NCBI RefSeq assembly: GCF_004570865.1
Contig: NZ_SPQS01000003.1
Location: 248,001 to 312,000 of the forward strand
DNA from: Bradyrhizobium frederickii
Lineage (GTDB): Bacteria > Pseudomonadota > Alphaproteobacteria > Rhizobiales > Xanthobacteraceae
Reading direction: 5' to 3'
DNA: 64,000 nt
Shown piece by piece: positions 11,063-19,420 of the stretch. Under the pieces are notes generated by a model that saw only the letters and a list, made by a program, of their open reading frames with translations, made no database searches and was not told the DNA's origin. How positions within the stretch are numbered: position 1 is the first letter of the stretch; every line of letters starts with the position of its first letter. Position numbers and translations under genes: made by a program.

Positions 11063-11908
11063 ATGAATCCAGCGCAGCGCGCGCTCTGGTATATCGAGAC
11101 CCATCTGGCCGAGCCGATGACGCTGGATGACATCGCTGCGGTCTCGGGCGTGTCGCGGTTCCACATCGTGCGGGCGTTTGCCGCAGCCACGGGCCTTCCG
11201 GTGATCCGCTACGTGCGCGCCCGCCGGCTGACGGAGGCCGCGCGCAGCCTCGCGAACGGCGCGCCCGACATCCTGTCGCTGGCGCTGGAGGCGGATTACG
11301 GCTCGCACGAAGCATTCACCCGCGCGTTCCGCGACCAGTTCGGTGCCACGCCCGAAGCGGTGAGGGCGGCAACGTGCGTCAGCCACCTCAAGCTTCAGGA
11401 GCCGATCCTCATGGATTCCACCATGCTCGACCATCTCGCCCCGCCGCGTTTCGAAACCGTGAAGGCATTTCTCGTCGCCGGTCCAGCCGAGCGCATCTCC
11501 TGCGACAACGGCGCCATGATCCCGGGCCTGTGGCGGCGCTTCCATCAGGAGGTCGCCGACATTCCCGCACGTGTCGGCCAAGGGAAAGATCAAGTCGCTT
11601 ACGGCGTCTGCTGCAATGGCGACGATGCCGGCAATTTCGACTACATCGCCGGCGTCGAGGTCGCCGATTTCTCCGACCTGCCGCGCCGTTTCGGTCGCAT
11701 CCGCATTCCCGGGCAGCGCTATGCGGTGTTCACCCATACCGATCACGTCGCCTCGATCCGCCGCACCGTCAACACGATCTGGAATCAGTGGCTGCCGGCA
11801 TCGGGTCTAGAGGCCGCGGACGCGCCGAACTTCGAGCGCTATGACGAGGCCTTCGATCCCGCGACCGGCAATGGCGGCTTCGAGATCTGGCTGCCGGTGA
11901 GGGAGTAG
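11063..11908 (+). CDS. AraC-family transcriptional regulator with GyrI-like effector domain
   Basis: A 281-residue regulator. Residues 5-105 are the two-HTH AraC DNA-binding region at the N-terminus (MTLDDIAAVSGVSRFHIVRAF and the FTRAFRDQFGATPEAVR C-terminal signature). Residues about 125-280 form a GyrI-like (Rob/BmrR-type) small-molecule-binding domain ending GGFEIWLPV. This arrangement is typical of regulators that respond to amphipathic compounds. It is divergent from the mandelate-racemase-type gene, with 177 bases between starts, and could control it. The first ATG with upstream GGGTTGAG is used. Confidence 0.88.
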   Translation: MNPAQRALWYIETHLAEPMTLDDIAAVSGVSRFHIVRAFAAATGLPVIRYVRARRLTEAARSLANGAPDILSLALEADYGSHEAFTRAFRDQFGATPEAVRAATCVSHLKLQEPILMDSTMLDHLAPPRFETVKAFLVAGPAERISCDNGAMIPGLWRRFHQEVADIPARVGQGKDQVAYGVCCNGDDAGNFDYIAGVEVADFSDLPRRFGRIRIPGQRYAVFTHTDHVASIRRTVNTIWNQWLPASGLEAADAPNFERYDEAFDPATGNGGFEIWLPVRE

Positions 11909-12044
11909 AGCTTCCGCAACGCTGGCATACCGTCCCGCTTGCTTGGCAAGCCGCGGCGACTTTGCCATAACCGCAGGCAAAGCTTGCGTGTGGAGCCGTG
12001 CCGGACATCCCGTGCAAGTCATAACAAGCCGGGAGGGTCTCACA

Positions 12045-12971
12045 ATGCCTGACGTCCGCGTTCTCGCCACCGACCTCGAATTTCCCGAAGGGCCGGTCGT
12101 GATGCCGGACGGCTCGGTGGTGCTGGTGGAAATCCGCGGCCAGCGCCTGACCCGCGTCCATCCTGACGGCCGCAAGGAGATCGTCGCGAAGATTCCCGGC
12201 GGCCCGAACGGCGCCGCGCTCGGGCCCGACGGCAAGATCTACATCTGCAACAATGGCGGCTTCTCCTGGATCCCGACCCGCAACATGATCATGCCCGGCC
12301 CGCAGCCGGACGACTATCTCGGCGGCTCGATCCAGCGCGTCGATCTGCAATCCGGCAAGGTCGAGACCGTGGTGACCAGATGCGGCGCGCATGACCTGCG
12401 CGGGCCGAATGATCTGGTGTTCGACAAGCAGGGCGGCCTGTGGTTCTCCGATCTCGGCAAGCGCCGCGCGCGCGAGATGGACGTCGGCGGCATGTATTAT
12501 CTCAAGCCCGGCATGACCGAGCTGGTCGAGATCGTGCACGGCATATTGCCGGCGAACGGCATCGGGCTGTCGCCGGATGAGAATACCGTCTACATCGCGG
12601 AGACGCCGACCGGGCGGCTGTGGGCCTACGAGCTCTCGGCGCCCGGCACGCTGAAGCCGCGCGATCCGATCTATCGCGGCGAGCGGGGCAAGCCGATCTG
12701 CGGCCTCGGCGGCTACCAGATGTTCGACTCGCTCGCGGTGGAGGCTGGCGGCAATGTCTGCGTCGCCACGCTCGTTTCCGGCTGCATCTCGGTGATCGCG
12801 CCCGATGGCACGCTGGTGGAGCAGGTCCCGACCGGCGACCGCGTCACCACCAACATCGCCTTCGGCGGCCCCGAGCTGAAGACCGCCTACATCACGCTAT
12901 CGGGCAAGGGCGAGCTGGTCGCCATAGACTGGCCGCGCGGCGGATTGCCGTTGAATTTTTTGAATAAGTGA
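12045..12971 (+). CDS. SMP-30/gluconolactonase/LRE family protein
   Basis: A 308-residue six-bladed beta-propeller of the SMP-30/gluconolactonase family, expected to hydrolyse sugar lactones with a divalent metal. Recognisable elements are the metal-site glutamate in LEFPEGPV (residue about 14), NGAALGPDGKIYICNNGG, DLRGPNDLVFDKQGGLWFSD with the conserved Asn-Asp, and ANGIGLSPDENTVYIAET with the second Asp. ATG 12045 has GGGAGG 8 bases upstream; the longer frame from 11943 has no such signal. It follows the AraC gene in the same direction by 136 bases. Confidence 0.88.
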   Translation: MPDVRVLATDLEFPEGPVVMPDGSVVLVEIRGQRLTRVHPDGRKEIVAKIPGGPNGAALGPDGKIYICNNGGFSWIPTRNMIMPGPQPDDYLGGSIQRVDLQSGKVETVVTRCGAHDLRGPNDLVFDKQGGLWFSDLGKRRAREMDVGGMYYLKPGMTELVEIVHGILPANGIGLSPDENTVYIAETPTGRLWAYELSAPGTLKPRDPIYRGERGKPICGLGGYQMFDSLAVEAGGNVCVATLVSGCISVIAPDGTLVEQVPTGDRVTTNIAFGGPELKTAYITLSGKGELVAIDWPRGGLPLNFLNK

Positions 12972-13004
12972 ATGTATCTGGACGAAGTGTGCCAATACAT
13001 CGGT

Positions 13005-13109
13005 CGTCATTCCGGGATGCGTGCGCCAGCACGCAGGCCCGGAATCCATAACCCTGAACCGTGATTATGGATTCCGGGCTCGCGACTTCGTCGCGCCCCG
13101 GAATGACGG
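13005..13109. repeat. Dispersed palindromic repeat, family A
   Basis: An element of about 105 bases starting CGTCATTCCGGG and ending with the complement CCCGGAATGACG, with an internal inverted pair around GGAATCCATAA and TTATGGATTCCGGG. The same family recurs at 19296 and 19852. It fills the space between the lactonase and GNAT genes. Confidence 0.85.
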
Positions 13110-13129
13110 CCCCTACTATGGAGTGAGCA

Positions 13130-13723
13130 ATGCCCTGGCCCGATCCCGTCACCCTGCGCGGACAGCACGCCCGTCTCGAGCCGCTGTCGCATGATCATCG
13201 CGCGGGGCTGGTCGAGGCCGTCAAGGACGGCGAGCTCTCGAAGCTCTGGTACACCGCGATCCCGCTGCCGGAGAACATGGGCAAGGAGATCGACCGCCGC
13301 CTGGCCTTGCAGGCCGCGGGCTCGATGCTGCCCTTCACGGTGTTCGATGCCGGCGGCAACATCGTCGGCATGACCACCTACATGAACATCGATGCCACGA
13401 ACCGCCGCGTCGAGATCGGCTCGACCTGGTATGGCAAGAGCGCGCAGCGCGGCCCGCTCAACACGCAGTGCAAGCTGCTCTTGCTCCGGCACGCCTTCGA
13501 GGCGCTGAACTGCATCGCGGTCGAGTTCCGTACGCATTTCTTCAACCACCAGAGCCGCCGCGCCATCGAGCGCCTCGGCGCCAAGCAGGACGGCATCCTG
13601 CGCAGCCACCAGATCGCGCCGAACGGCACGCTGCGCGATACCGTGGTCTACAGCATCACCGCCGCCGAATGGCCGACGGTGCAGGCGCATCTGGAATTCC
13701 AGCTCAACGACAAGCCGCGCTAG
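13130..13723 (+). CDS. GNAT family N-acetyltransferase (RimJ/RimL-like)
   Basis: A 197-residue GNAT-fold protein. The N-terminus (VTLRGQHARLEPLSHDH) is the first strand and helix of the RimL-like subgroup. RRVEIGSTWYGKSAQRGPLN gives strand 4 and the acetyl-CoA loop, and LNCIAVEFRTHFFNHQSRRAIERLGAKQDG gives the characteristic strand 5/helix region with NxxSRRAIERLGF-like text. The substrate is unknown, probably an amine or N-terminus. ATG 13130 has GGAGTGAGC close upstream. Confidence 0.88.
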   Translation: MPWPDPVTLRGQHARLEPLSHDHRAGLVEAVKDGELSKLWYTAIPLPENMGKEIDRRLALQAAGSMLPFTVFDAGGNIVGMTTYMNIDATNRRVEIGSTWYGKSAQRGPLNTQCKLLLLRHAFEALNCIAVEFRTHFFNHQSRRAIERLGAKQDGILRSHQIAPNGTLRDTVVYSITAAEWPTVQAHLEFQLNDKPR

Positions 13724-13766
13724 TCATGAGCGTGATTGGTTCGGTGCATCCGCGGCCGCACTGCGC

Positions 13767-13885
13767 TCCCTCTCCCGCTTGCGGGGGAGGTTTGGGGAGG
13801 GGGTGCCTCCGCGGTGGGACTCCCCGCGTGGAGAGAGCCCCCACCCGGCGCTTCGCGCCGACCTCCCCCGCAAGCGGGAGAGGTT
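13767..13885. repeat. Dispersed palindromic repeat, family D
   Basis: CTCTCCCGCTTGCGGGGGAGG on the left and CTCCCCCGCAAGCGGGAGAG on the right form a long interrupted palindrome of about 119 bases between the GNAT and GMC genes. It is in the same family as 92 and 20841. Confidence 0.85.
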
Positions 13886-13945
13886 GGAGCGAGCTCGTGG
13901 CCGGCACCATCCGTTCGGCAATCATCGCGCGCTAAGGACGCCACC

Positions 13946-15592
13946 ATGGATAGATTTGATTATGTGATCATCGGCGCGGGCTCCGCCGGTTGCGTGCTCA
14001 CCAGCCGGCTCAGCGAAGACCCGAACGTCAGCGTCTGCGTGCTCGAGGCCGGGCCGTCCGACTGGCATCCCTACATCCATCTGCCGGCGGGGTTCATCAA
14101 GACCTTCCACATGAAGAGCATCAACTGGGCCTACCAGCAGGAGCCCGGGCCCTGGACCGGCGGCCGCAGCATCTATGCGCCGCGCGGCAAGACGCTCGGC
14201 GGCTCGTCCTCGATCAACGGCCACATCTACAATCGCGGCCAGCGCATGGATTTCGACACCTGGGCGCAGATGGGCAATCGCGGCTGGGGCTATGCCGACG
14301 TGCTGCCTTACTTCCGCCGGCTGGAGAAGCGCGTCGGCGAGGGCGAGGACACCTATCGCGGCCGCGAGGGCAGCCTCACCGTCACCACCATGGATTGGCG
14401 CGATCCGCTCTGCGAAGCCTTCATGGAAGGCGCGGTCTCGCTCGGCATTCCCCGCAACCCCGATTACAACGGCAAGACCCAGGAAGGCGTCTCCTATTGC
14501 CAGCGCACCATCGAGAGGGGCCTGCGCGTCTCCGGCTCGACCGCGTTCCTCAAGCCGGCGATGAAGCGGCCGAACGTGCATGTGCGCACCCATGCGCACG
14601 CGACTGAGATCATCTTCGAAGGCAAGCGCGCCGTCGGCGTGCGCTACAGCAAGGGCGGCCGCGGCGGCACGCCGGTAGAGGTGCGCGCCAACAAGGAGGT
14701 GATCCTGTCCGGCGGCACCTATAATTCGCCGCAGCTCCTGCAGCTCTCCGGCATCGGCTCGCCCGATCTGCTGCAACGGCACGGCATTGCCGTGCGTCAC
14801 GCGCTGCCTGTCGGCGAGGGCCTGCAGGACCATTACGCCCCGCGCACGGTGGCGCGCGTCAAGGATATCAAGACCATCAACGAGCTCCGCCGCGGCCTCT
14901 CGCTGTGGATCGAGGCGCTGAAATGGGCGACCGCGCGCCGCGGCCTGCTCTCGCTGTCGCCGACCATGGTCTATTGCTTCTGGCACTCCGGCGAGAGCGC
15001 CGAAAGCTCCGACCTGCAGCTCACCTTCACGCCGGCGTCCTACAAGGAAGGCGTGCAGGGCCAGCTCGAGGACGAGCCCGGCATGACCGTGGCCTCCTGG
15101 CAGCAGCGCCCGGAGAGCCGCGGCTATGTCCGCATCCGCTCGAACGATCCGTTCGCGCCGCCGATCATCCAGACCAACTATCTCGATGCCGAGCTCGACC
15201 GCCGCGTCATCGTCGGCGGCATGAAGCTGGCGCGCAAGCTTCTGAAGTCCGCGCCGCTGTCGCCCTATTACGCCTACGAGGATTTCCCCGGCCCCAACGT
15301 CAACACCGACGACGAATTCCTGCACGCCGCCACCGAGCGCGGCACCACCACCTTCCACCCCGGCTGCACCTGCCGCATGGGCCCGGCGGAGTCCACCTGG
15401 GCGGTGGTCGACGACCAGCTCCGCGTGCACGGGCTTGAAGGCCTCCGCGTCATCGACGCCTCCGTCATGCCGCGCATGATCTCGGCCAACCTCAACGCCT
15501 CCACCATGATGATCGCCGACCGCGCCTCGGACCTGATCCGCGGTAAGCAGCCGATGGAAGCCGCAAGGATTCCGGACGCGGCGGTGGCGTGA
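13946..15592 (+). CDS. GMC-family FAD-dependent oxidoreductase (choline/alcohol dehydrogenase-like)
   Basis: A 548-residue GMC oxidoreductase. Residues 5-33 are the FAD-binding motif VIIGAGSAGCVLTSRL with the distal acidic residue in VLEAGP. GKTLGGSSSINGHIYNRG is GMC signature 1 and GGTYNSPQLLQLSGIG is signature 2. Near the C-terminus TTFHPGCTCRMG carries the catalytic His, and ANLNASTMMIADRASDLI the Asn partner seen in choline-dehydrogenase-like members. It likely oxidises a primary or secondary alcohol and passes electrons to a quinone. ATG 13946 is preferred; the longer frame from 13736 is repeat sequence. Confidence 0.9.
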   Translation: MDRFDYVIIGAGSAGCVLTSRLSEDPNVSVCVLEAGPSDWHPYIHLPAGFIKTFHMKSINWAYQQEPGPWTGGRSIYAPRGKTLGGSSSINGHIYNRGQRMDFDTWAQMGNRGWGYADVLPYFRRLEKRVGEGEDTYRGREGSLTVTTMDWRDPLCEAFMEGAVSLGIPRNPDYNGKTQEGVSYCQRTIERGLRVSGSTAFLKPAMKRPNVHVRTHAHATEIIFEGKRAVGVRYSKGGRGGTPVEVRANKEVILSGGTYNSPQLLQLSGIGSPDLLQRHGIAVRHALPVGEGLQDHYAPRTVARVKDIKTINELRRGLSLWIEALKWATARRGLLSLSPTMVYCFWHSGESAESSDLQLTFTPASYKEGVQGQLEDEPGMTVASWQQRPESRGYVRIRSNDPFAPPIIQTNYLDAELDRRVIVGGMKLARKLLKSAPLSPYYAYEDFPGPNVNTDDEFLHAATERGTTTFHPGCTCRMGPAESTWAVVDDQLRVHGLEGLRVIDASVMPRMISANLNASTMMIADRASDLIRGKQPMEAARIPDAAVA

Positions 15593-15646
15593 TATCTTTG
15601 TTGGGCGAATCCGCCCCACGCATTTCATCGATAGGCAGAACGCGAA

Positions 15647-15919
15647 ATGCCCCAATCCGGCACTGAGCGGCAATCCGTTGGCCAAATTGCCTTCTGCGGC
15701 CTCGTATTTCTCTGCACCGCTATTCCGGTCGGCCTGCTGCTGCGCGTGGGCTGGCGGGATTGGACCCTGTTTGCCGGCCTTTGGGCGGTCATGTACTTCA
15801 TGGGAGGAATAGGATGGTTTCCTCGGGGCACACCAATTCAAAAGGCCTTTTCATATGGCCTGCTCGTCGGCACGGTGCTTCCGGCTCTGGAGTGGGCCGC
15901 GATGCTTCACGGCCCGTAG
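15647..15919 (+). CDS. Small hypothetical membrane protein
   Basis: A 90-residue protein with three probable transmembrane helices (about residues 12-32, 38-56 and 66-86) separated by short Gly/Trp/Arg loops. I do not recognise the family. The start at 15647 is the only ATG before the first helix. It follows the GMC gene by 54 bases in the same direction and could be cotranscribed. No functional residue is evident. Confidence 0.6.
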   Translation: MPQSGTERQSVGQIAFCGLVFLCTAIPVGLLLRVGWRDWTLFAGLWAVMYFMGGIGWFPRGTPIQKAFSYGLLVGTVLPALEWAAMLHGP

Positions 15920-15954
15920 CCCGTCGGGCAAAACACCCGCCACCGCGTCAATCC

Positions 15955-16565
15955 CTCCGCGCAAAAATATTCCACTTTACCGAAATTCGGAATTGCGGCA
16001 TAGATCGACACAGCCCGGCCCGAGGAAGAGGGGCGGTTCGCGAGTCGTTCGAAACGCGGGCCGGGTTGCGGTGGACGCGGCAGCGTCGGCACGAGATGGG
16101 ACGGGCAGGGCGGGTAGTCCCTGTGAGCCTGAACCCCGCGTGTGACGAACGGCGCTGCTAGGCTCCGTCTCGCTTGTAAGTTTCCGGCTTTGTCGACAGG
16201 GCTGGGAAAACTGCGGCGAAAGGGCGAGCCGTGCGTACGGCAAAACCGTGTGGTCCTGGCCGTCGTTGCTACGGTCAAGCTGTCCGCGGAGGTGTGCGCG
16301 AGCCCGACCGGGCAGACGGCATCATCCAATTCGCGGGGCGAGGGAGGCCAGAAGGAAAGTTCGGCTCCCGGGAGAGCACGGCATAAGCCGTCCGACCATC
16401 GCGCAGGGAAGGCCGAGTGATTGGCCACACCTGTATGCTGCTGTGCGGTTTTCTGCGTGCACCTTTTGCGCAGCAGACCGCGGGTGCGAGGTCAGCACCC
16501 GGCCTTCCCTGCGCCCTCTTTCTTTGGGGCGAGGATGCAAACAAAGCTCGGGCGAAATGCGCCGC
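15955..16565. ncRNA. Large structured non-coding element (candidate RNA or mobile repeat)
   Basis: About 600 bases without a credible gene but with many stem-loops. Outer stem GCGCAGGGAAGGCCG at 16401-16415 pairs perfectly with 16500-16514. Inside it, CTGCTGTGCG at 16438-16447 pairs with 16467-16476, and GGGTGC at 16482-16487 with GCACCC at 16495-16500. Upstream hairpins have tetraloops: GCCGT-GCGT-ACGGC at 16228-16241 and ACGGC-ATAA-GCCGT at 16378-16391. CCGT/ACGG pairs at 16260-16274. I recall this sequence type recurring in Bradyrhizobium genomes, where it is often mis-called as short hypothetical proteins. The strand and boundaries are uncertain. Confidence 0.5.
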
Positions 16566-16601
16566 GAGGCTGCGAAGGCGTGTCTGCAACCCCGCACTCG
16601 C

Positions 16602-16705
16602 CGTCATCGCCCGGCTTGACCGGGCGATCCAGTATTCCAGAGGCGGTTGTGATTGAGCCGAGAAGCTGCGGCGTACTGGATGCCCCGGTCAAGCCGGGGC
16701 ATGAC
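16602..16705. repeat. Dispersed palindromic repeat, family B
   Basis: Left arm CGTCATCGCCCGGCTTGACC and right arm GGTCAAGCCGGGGCATGAC flank an inner pair around GATCCAGTATTCC and GCGTACTGGAT. The family recurs at 35299, 42432 and 43985. It directly follows the structured element and lies 45 bases from the moxR stop. Confidence 0.85.
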
Positions 16706-16750
16706 ACCGGTGGTGGGGATGCAGCCGAGCTATCACAGGCGAGCTCGCGC

Positions 16751-17593
16751 TCACACTTCCCGTCGGCTCAAGAACGCCAGCCGCTCGAACAGATGCACGT
16801 CCTGCTCGTTCTTGAGCAGCGCACCGTGCAGCGGCGGGATCAGTTTTCGCGGGTCGCGCTCGCGCAGCTGCTCGACGCTCATGTCCTCGTTGAGCAGCAG
16901 CTTGAGCCAGTCCAGCAGCTCCGAGGTCGACGGCTTCTTCTTCAGGCCGGGGACCTCGCGGACCTCGAAGAAGATGCGCAGCGCTTCCTCGACCAGGCGC
17001 TTCTTGATGCCGGGGAAATGAACGTCGACGATGCGGCCCATCGTGTCGGCGTCGGGGAACTTGATGTAGTGGAAGAAGCAGCGGCGCAGGAAGGCGTCCG
17101 GCAGCTCCTTCTCGTTGTTGGAGGTGATCATCATGATCGGGCGCTGCTTGGCCTTGATCGTCTCGCCGGTCTCGTAGACATGGAATTCCATGCGGTCGAG
17201 CTCGAGCAGGAGGTCGTTGGGGAATTCGATGTCGGCCTTGTCGATCTCGTCGATCAGGAGCACCGGGCGCTGTTCGGCGGTGAAGGCCTCCCACAGCTTG
17301 CCGCGCTTGATGTAGTTCCTGATGTCGGACACGCGCGCATCGCCCAGCTGGCTGTCGCGCAGGCGCGACACCGCGTCGTATTCGTAGAGGCCCTGCTGCG
17401 CCTTGGTGGTGGACTTGATGTGCCAGGTCAGAAGCGGCGCGTTCAGCGCCTTCGCCACTTCCTCCGCCAGCACCGTCTTGCCGGTGCCGGGCTCGCCCTT
17501 GATGAGCAGCGGGCGCTCCAGCACGATCGAGGCGTTGACGGCCACCTTGAGATCGTCGGTCGCAACATAGTCCTTGGTGCCGGTAAATTTCAT
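16751..17593 (-). CDS. MoxR-family AAA ATPase
   Basis: A 280-residue MoxR AAA+ ATPase, a chaperone-like protein that usually works with a VWA-domain partner to insert metal or activate an enzyme complex. Walker A is GEPGTGKT at about residues 33-40, Walker B VLLIDEIDKAD, sensor 1 ITSNNEKELPDAFLRRC with the arginine finger. ATG 17593 (MKFTGTKDYV) is chosen over the in-frame start at 17671. The partner CoxE-type VWA gene is 0.5 kb away on the opposite strand at 18110, with the glsB-like gene between them. The substrate complex is not identifiable here. Confidence 0.9.
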   Translation of the reverse strand: MKFTGTKDYVATDDLKVAVNASIVLERPLLIKGEPGTGKTVLAEEVAKALNAPLLTWHIKSTTKAQQGLYEYDAVSRLRDSQLGDARVSDIRNYIKRGKLWEAFTAEQRPVLLIDEIDKADIEFPNDLLLELDRMEFHVYETGETIKAKQRPIMMITSNNEKELPDAFLRRCFFHYIKFPDADTMGRIVDVHFPGIKKRLVEEALRIFFEVREVPGLKKKPSTSELLDWLKLLLNEDMSVEQLRERDPRKLIPPLHGALLKNEQDVHLFERLAFLSRREV

Positions 17594-17657
17594 CGCGCGT
17601 CCTTGTTGGTCGTCGTCGTGAGGCAATGCCAATTTCGTTGCCTTGGTCACGACAAGC

Positions 17658-17682
17658 GAACGGCCGCACATGGCGGCCGTTC
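17658..17682 (-). terminator. Terminator-like hairpin downstream of the GlsB-like gene
   Basis: GAACGGCCGC at 17658-17667 pairs perfectly with GCGGCCGTTC at 17673-17682 around an ACATG loop. It lies 18 bases past the stop of the minus-strand gene at 17700. There is no T run, so termination is inferred from position and stem strength only. Confidence 0.45.
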
Positions 17683-17699
17683 CTGGTTCGGTCAGGCTT

Positions 17700-17945
17700 T
17701 CAGACCCGTTTTATCAGCGAAAGGATGACGAGCACAATCACCGCGCCGATGGTGGCGTCCACGATGGCGCCGACCGTGCCGGAGGCGAGCTGGATGTGGA
17801 GCTGGGGCAGCACCCAGCTCGCAACCAGCGCGCCGATGATGCCGACGACGATGTTGCCGACCAGCCCAAATCCCGCCCCGTGGACAATCTTGCCCGCGAG
17901 CCAGCCTGCGATCGCCCCGATGATGAGCGCTGCGAGAATTCCCAT
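17700..17945 (-). CDS. GlsB/YeaQ/YmgE family stress-response membrane protein
   Basis: An 81-residue, highly hydrophobic protein with three glycine-rich transmembrane helices. GAIAGWLAGKIVHGAGFGLVGN and VVGIIGALVASWVL are the hallmark of the transglycosylase-associated (YeaQ) family, small inner-membrane proteins often induced by stress; the molecular role is unknown. ATG 17945 is preceded by GGGGA; a TTG 12 bases upstream is also in frame. The gene separates moxR from its VWA partner. Confidence 0.85.
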   Translation of the reverse strand: MGILAALIIGAIAGWLAGKIVHGAGFGLVGNIVVGIIGALVASWVLPQLHIQLASGTVGAIVDATIGAVIVLVILSLIKRV

Positions 17946-18041
17946 ATACGTCCCCAAAACAACCCCGTGAGGGTGCCAATTCTAGAGCAAAAAGCACCCG
18001 GGTCCACGCTGAATCGCCCGATCGATCCATCGGCGCAGCTC

Positions 18042-18064
18042 ACCTCTCCCCCGCGGGGAGAGGT
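18042..18064. repeat. Short family D hairpin
   Basis: CACCTCTCCCC and GGGGAGAGGTG form a compact hairpin 45 bases before the VWA gene start. It is a single-hairpin relative of the family D repeats. Confidence 0.6.
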
Positions 18065-18109
18065 GGAGCGCCTCTTGACGTTCGTCCCCCGACGGGCAAT
18101 CTGTCGCCC

Positions 18110-19285
18110 ATGTTCCTGCAATTCTTCACCTCTCTGCGCGACGCGCAGGTCCCTGTGACGCTGCGCGAATACCTCACGCTGATGGAGGCGCTCGACGCCG
18201 ACCTTGCGGACTACACGGTCGAGAATTTCTATTACCTGTCGCGCGCCTCGCTGGTGAAGGACGAGCGCAATCTCGACAAGTTCGACCGCGTCTTCGGCAC
18301 GGTGTTCAAGGGGCTTGAGAACCTCCTGGATGCCATGGAGAAGGCGGAGATCCCCGAGGAATGGCTGAAGAAGCTCGCCGAGAAATACCTGACGGAAGAA
18401 GAGAAGAAGCAGATCGAGGCCATGGGCTGGGACAAGCTCATGGAGACTCTGAAGAAGCGGCTCGAGGAGCAGAAGGGCCGCCACCAGGGCGGCTCGAAAT
18501 GGATCGGCACGGCAGGCACCTCGCCGTTCGGCGCCCACGGCTACAATCCCGAGGGCGTCCGCATCGGCCAGGAGAAGAACCGCAACAACCGCGCCGTCAA
18601 GGTGTGGGACAAGCGCGAGTTCAAAGACCTCGACGGCAATGTCGAACTCGGCATCCGCAACATCAAGGTGGCGCTGCGGCGCCTGCGCAAATTCGCGCGC
18701 ACCGGCGCGCCGGACGAGCTCGATCTCGACACTACGATCCGCGAGACCGCCAATCACGGCTATCTCGACGTCCACATGCGCCCCGAGCGGCGCAACGCGG
18801 TGAAGCTCCTGGTGTTCTTCGACATCGGCGGCTCCATGGACGCGCATATCGAGCAGGTCGAGGAGCTGTTCTCGGCGGCGAAGAGCGAGTTCAAGCACAT
18901 GGAGTATTTCTACTTCCACAACTGCCTCTATGAAGGCGTGTGGAAGCAGAACAAGCGCCGCTTCACCGATCGCACTCCGACCTGGGACGTGCTGCACAAA
19001 TATCCGCACGACTACAAGATCGTGTTCGTCGGCGACGCCTCGATGTCGCCTTACGAGATCATGGTGCCCGGCGGCTCGGTCGAGCACGTCAACGAGGAGC
19101 CCGGCTCGGTCTGGCTCGACCGCATCATCCGCACCTATCCGCATGCAGTGTGGCTGAACCCTGTGCAGCAGAAGCACTGGGACTATTCGGAATCCACCAC
19201 CATCATCAAGCGCATCTTCGCGGGCCGCATGTATCCGATCACCATCGAGGGGCTGGAAGCTGCGATGAAGGAATTGACGCACTGA
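18110..19285 (+). CDS. CoxE-like VWA domain protein, MoxR partner
   Basis: A 391-residue cytoplasmic protein of the CoxE/VWA family. The N-terminal 120 residues are helical and charged (EEWLKKLAEKYLTEEEKKQ); the C-terminal VWA domain starts near residue 235 with the metal-site-like motif FFDIGGSMDAH, and WLNP near residue 355 is family-typical. CoxE proteins act with MoxR ATPases, for example in maturation of molybdenum CO dehydrogenase, though such genes are not in this window. The MIDAS motif reads DIGGS rather than DxSxS, with the first Ser replaced by Gly. The start ATG is the first in frame; the nearest upstream purine run is GGGCAA. Confidence 0.87.
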   Translation: MFLQFFTSLRDAQVPVTLREYLTLMEALDADLADYTVENFYYLSRASLVKDERNLDKFDRVFGTVFKGLENLLDAMEKAEIPEEWLKKLAEKYLTEEEKKQIEAMGWDKLMETLKKRLEEQKGRHQGGSKWIGTAGTSPFGAHGYNPEGVRIGQEKNRNNRAVKVWDKREFKDLDGNVELGIRNIKVALRRLRKFARTGAPDELDLDTTIRETANHGYLDVHMRPERRNAVKLLVFFDIGGSMDAHIEQVEELFSAAKSEFKHMEYFYFHNCLYEGVWKQNKRRFTDRTPTWDVLHKYPHDYKIVFVGDASMSPYEIMVPGGSVEHVNEEPGSVWLDRIIRTYPHAVWLNPVQQKHWDYSESTTIIKRIFAGRMYPITIEGLEAAMKELTH

Positions 19286-19295
19286 TGCCTCCCGT

Positions 19296-19401
19296 CGTCA
19301 TTCCGGGGCGCGACGAAGTCGCGAGCCCGGAATCCATCGGGCCGCAGTCCGTGTAGATAAATGGATTCCGGGCTCGATGCTGCGCATCGCCCCGGAATGA
19401 C
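19296..19401. repeat. Dispersed palindromic repeat, family A
   Basis: CGTCATTCCGGGGCGCGACG on the left and CCCCGGAATGAC on the right, with ATGGATTCCGGG internally. It fills the gap between the VWA gene and the rhodanese gene, and with the copy at 19852 brackets the rhodanese gene. Confidence 0.85.
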
Positions 19402-19420
19402 AACGAGAAGGGAGAACCAC

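Noticed and set aside
12972..13129. Reading the family A element as a rho-independent terminator of the lactonase gene
   Set aside because: Arms are long and there is no T run; identical elements occur in other contexts, so it is a repeat first.
13922..15841. A 639-residue minus-strand open frame across the GMC oxidoreductase gene
   Set aside because: It is antisense to a fully motif-supported GMC gene; its composition (Ala/Gly/Arg/Asp/His) is the usual shadow of GC-rich coding DNA.
16325..16400. Local resemblance of GGAAAGTTCGGCTCCCGGGA to the start of RNase P RNA
   Set aside because: Only a short stretch matches and no other RNase P conserved regions follow in order.
16142..16619. Several short frames in the 16 kb element that look like annotated hypothetical proteins
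   Set aside because: They overlap in different frames and strands, lack ribosome sites, and follow the stem-loops; I treat them as spurious.
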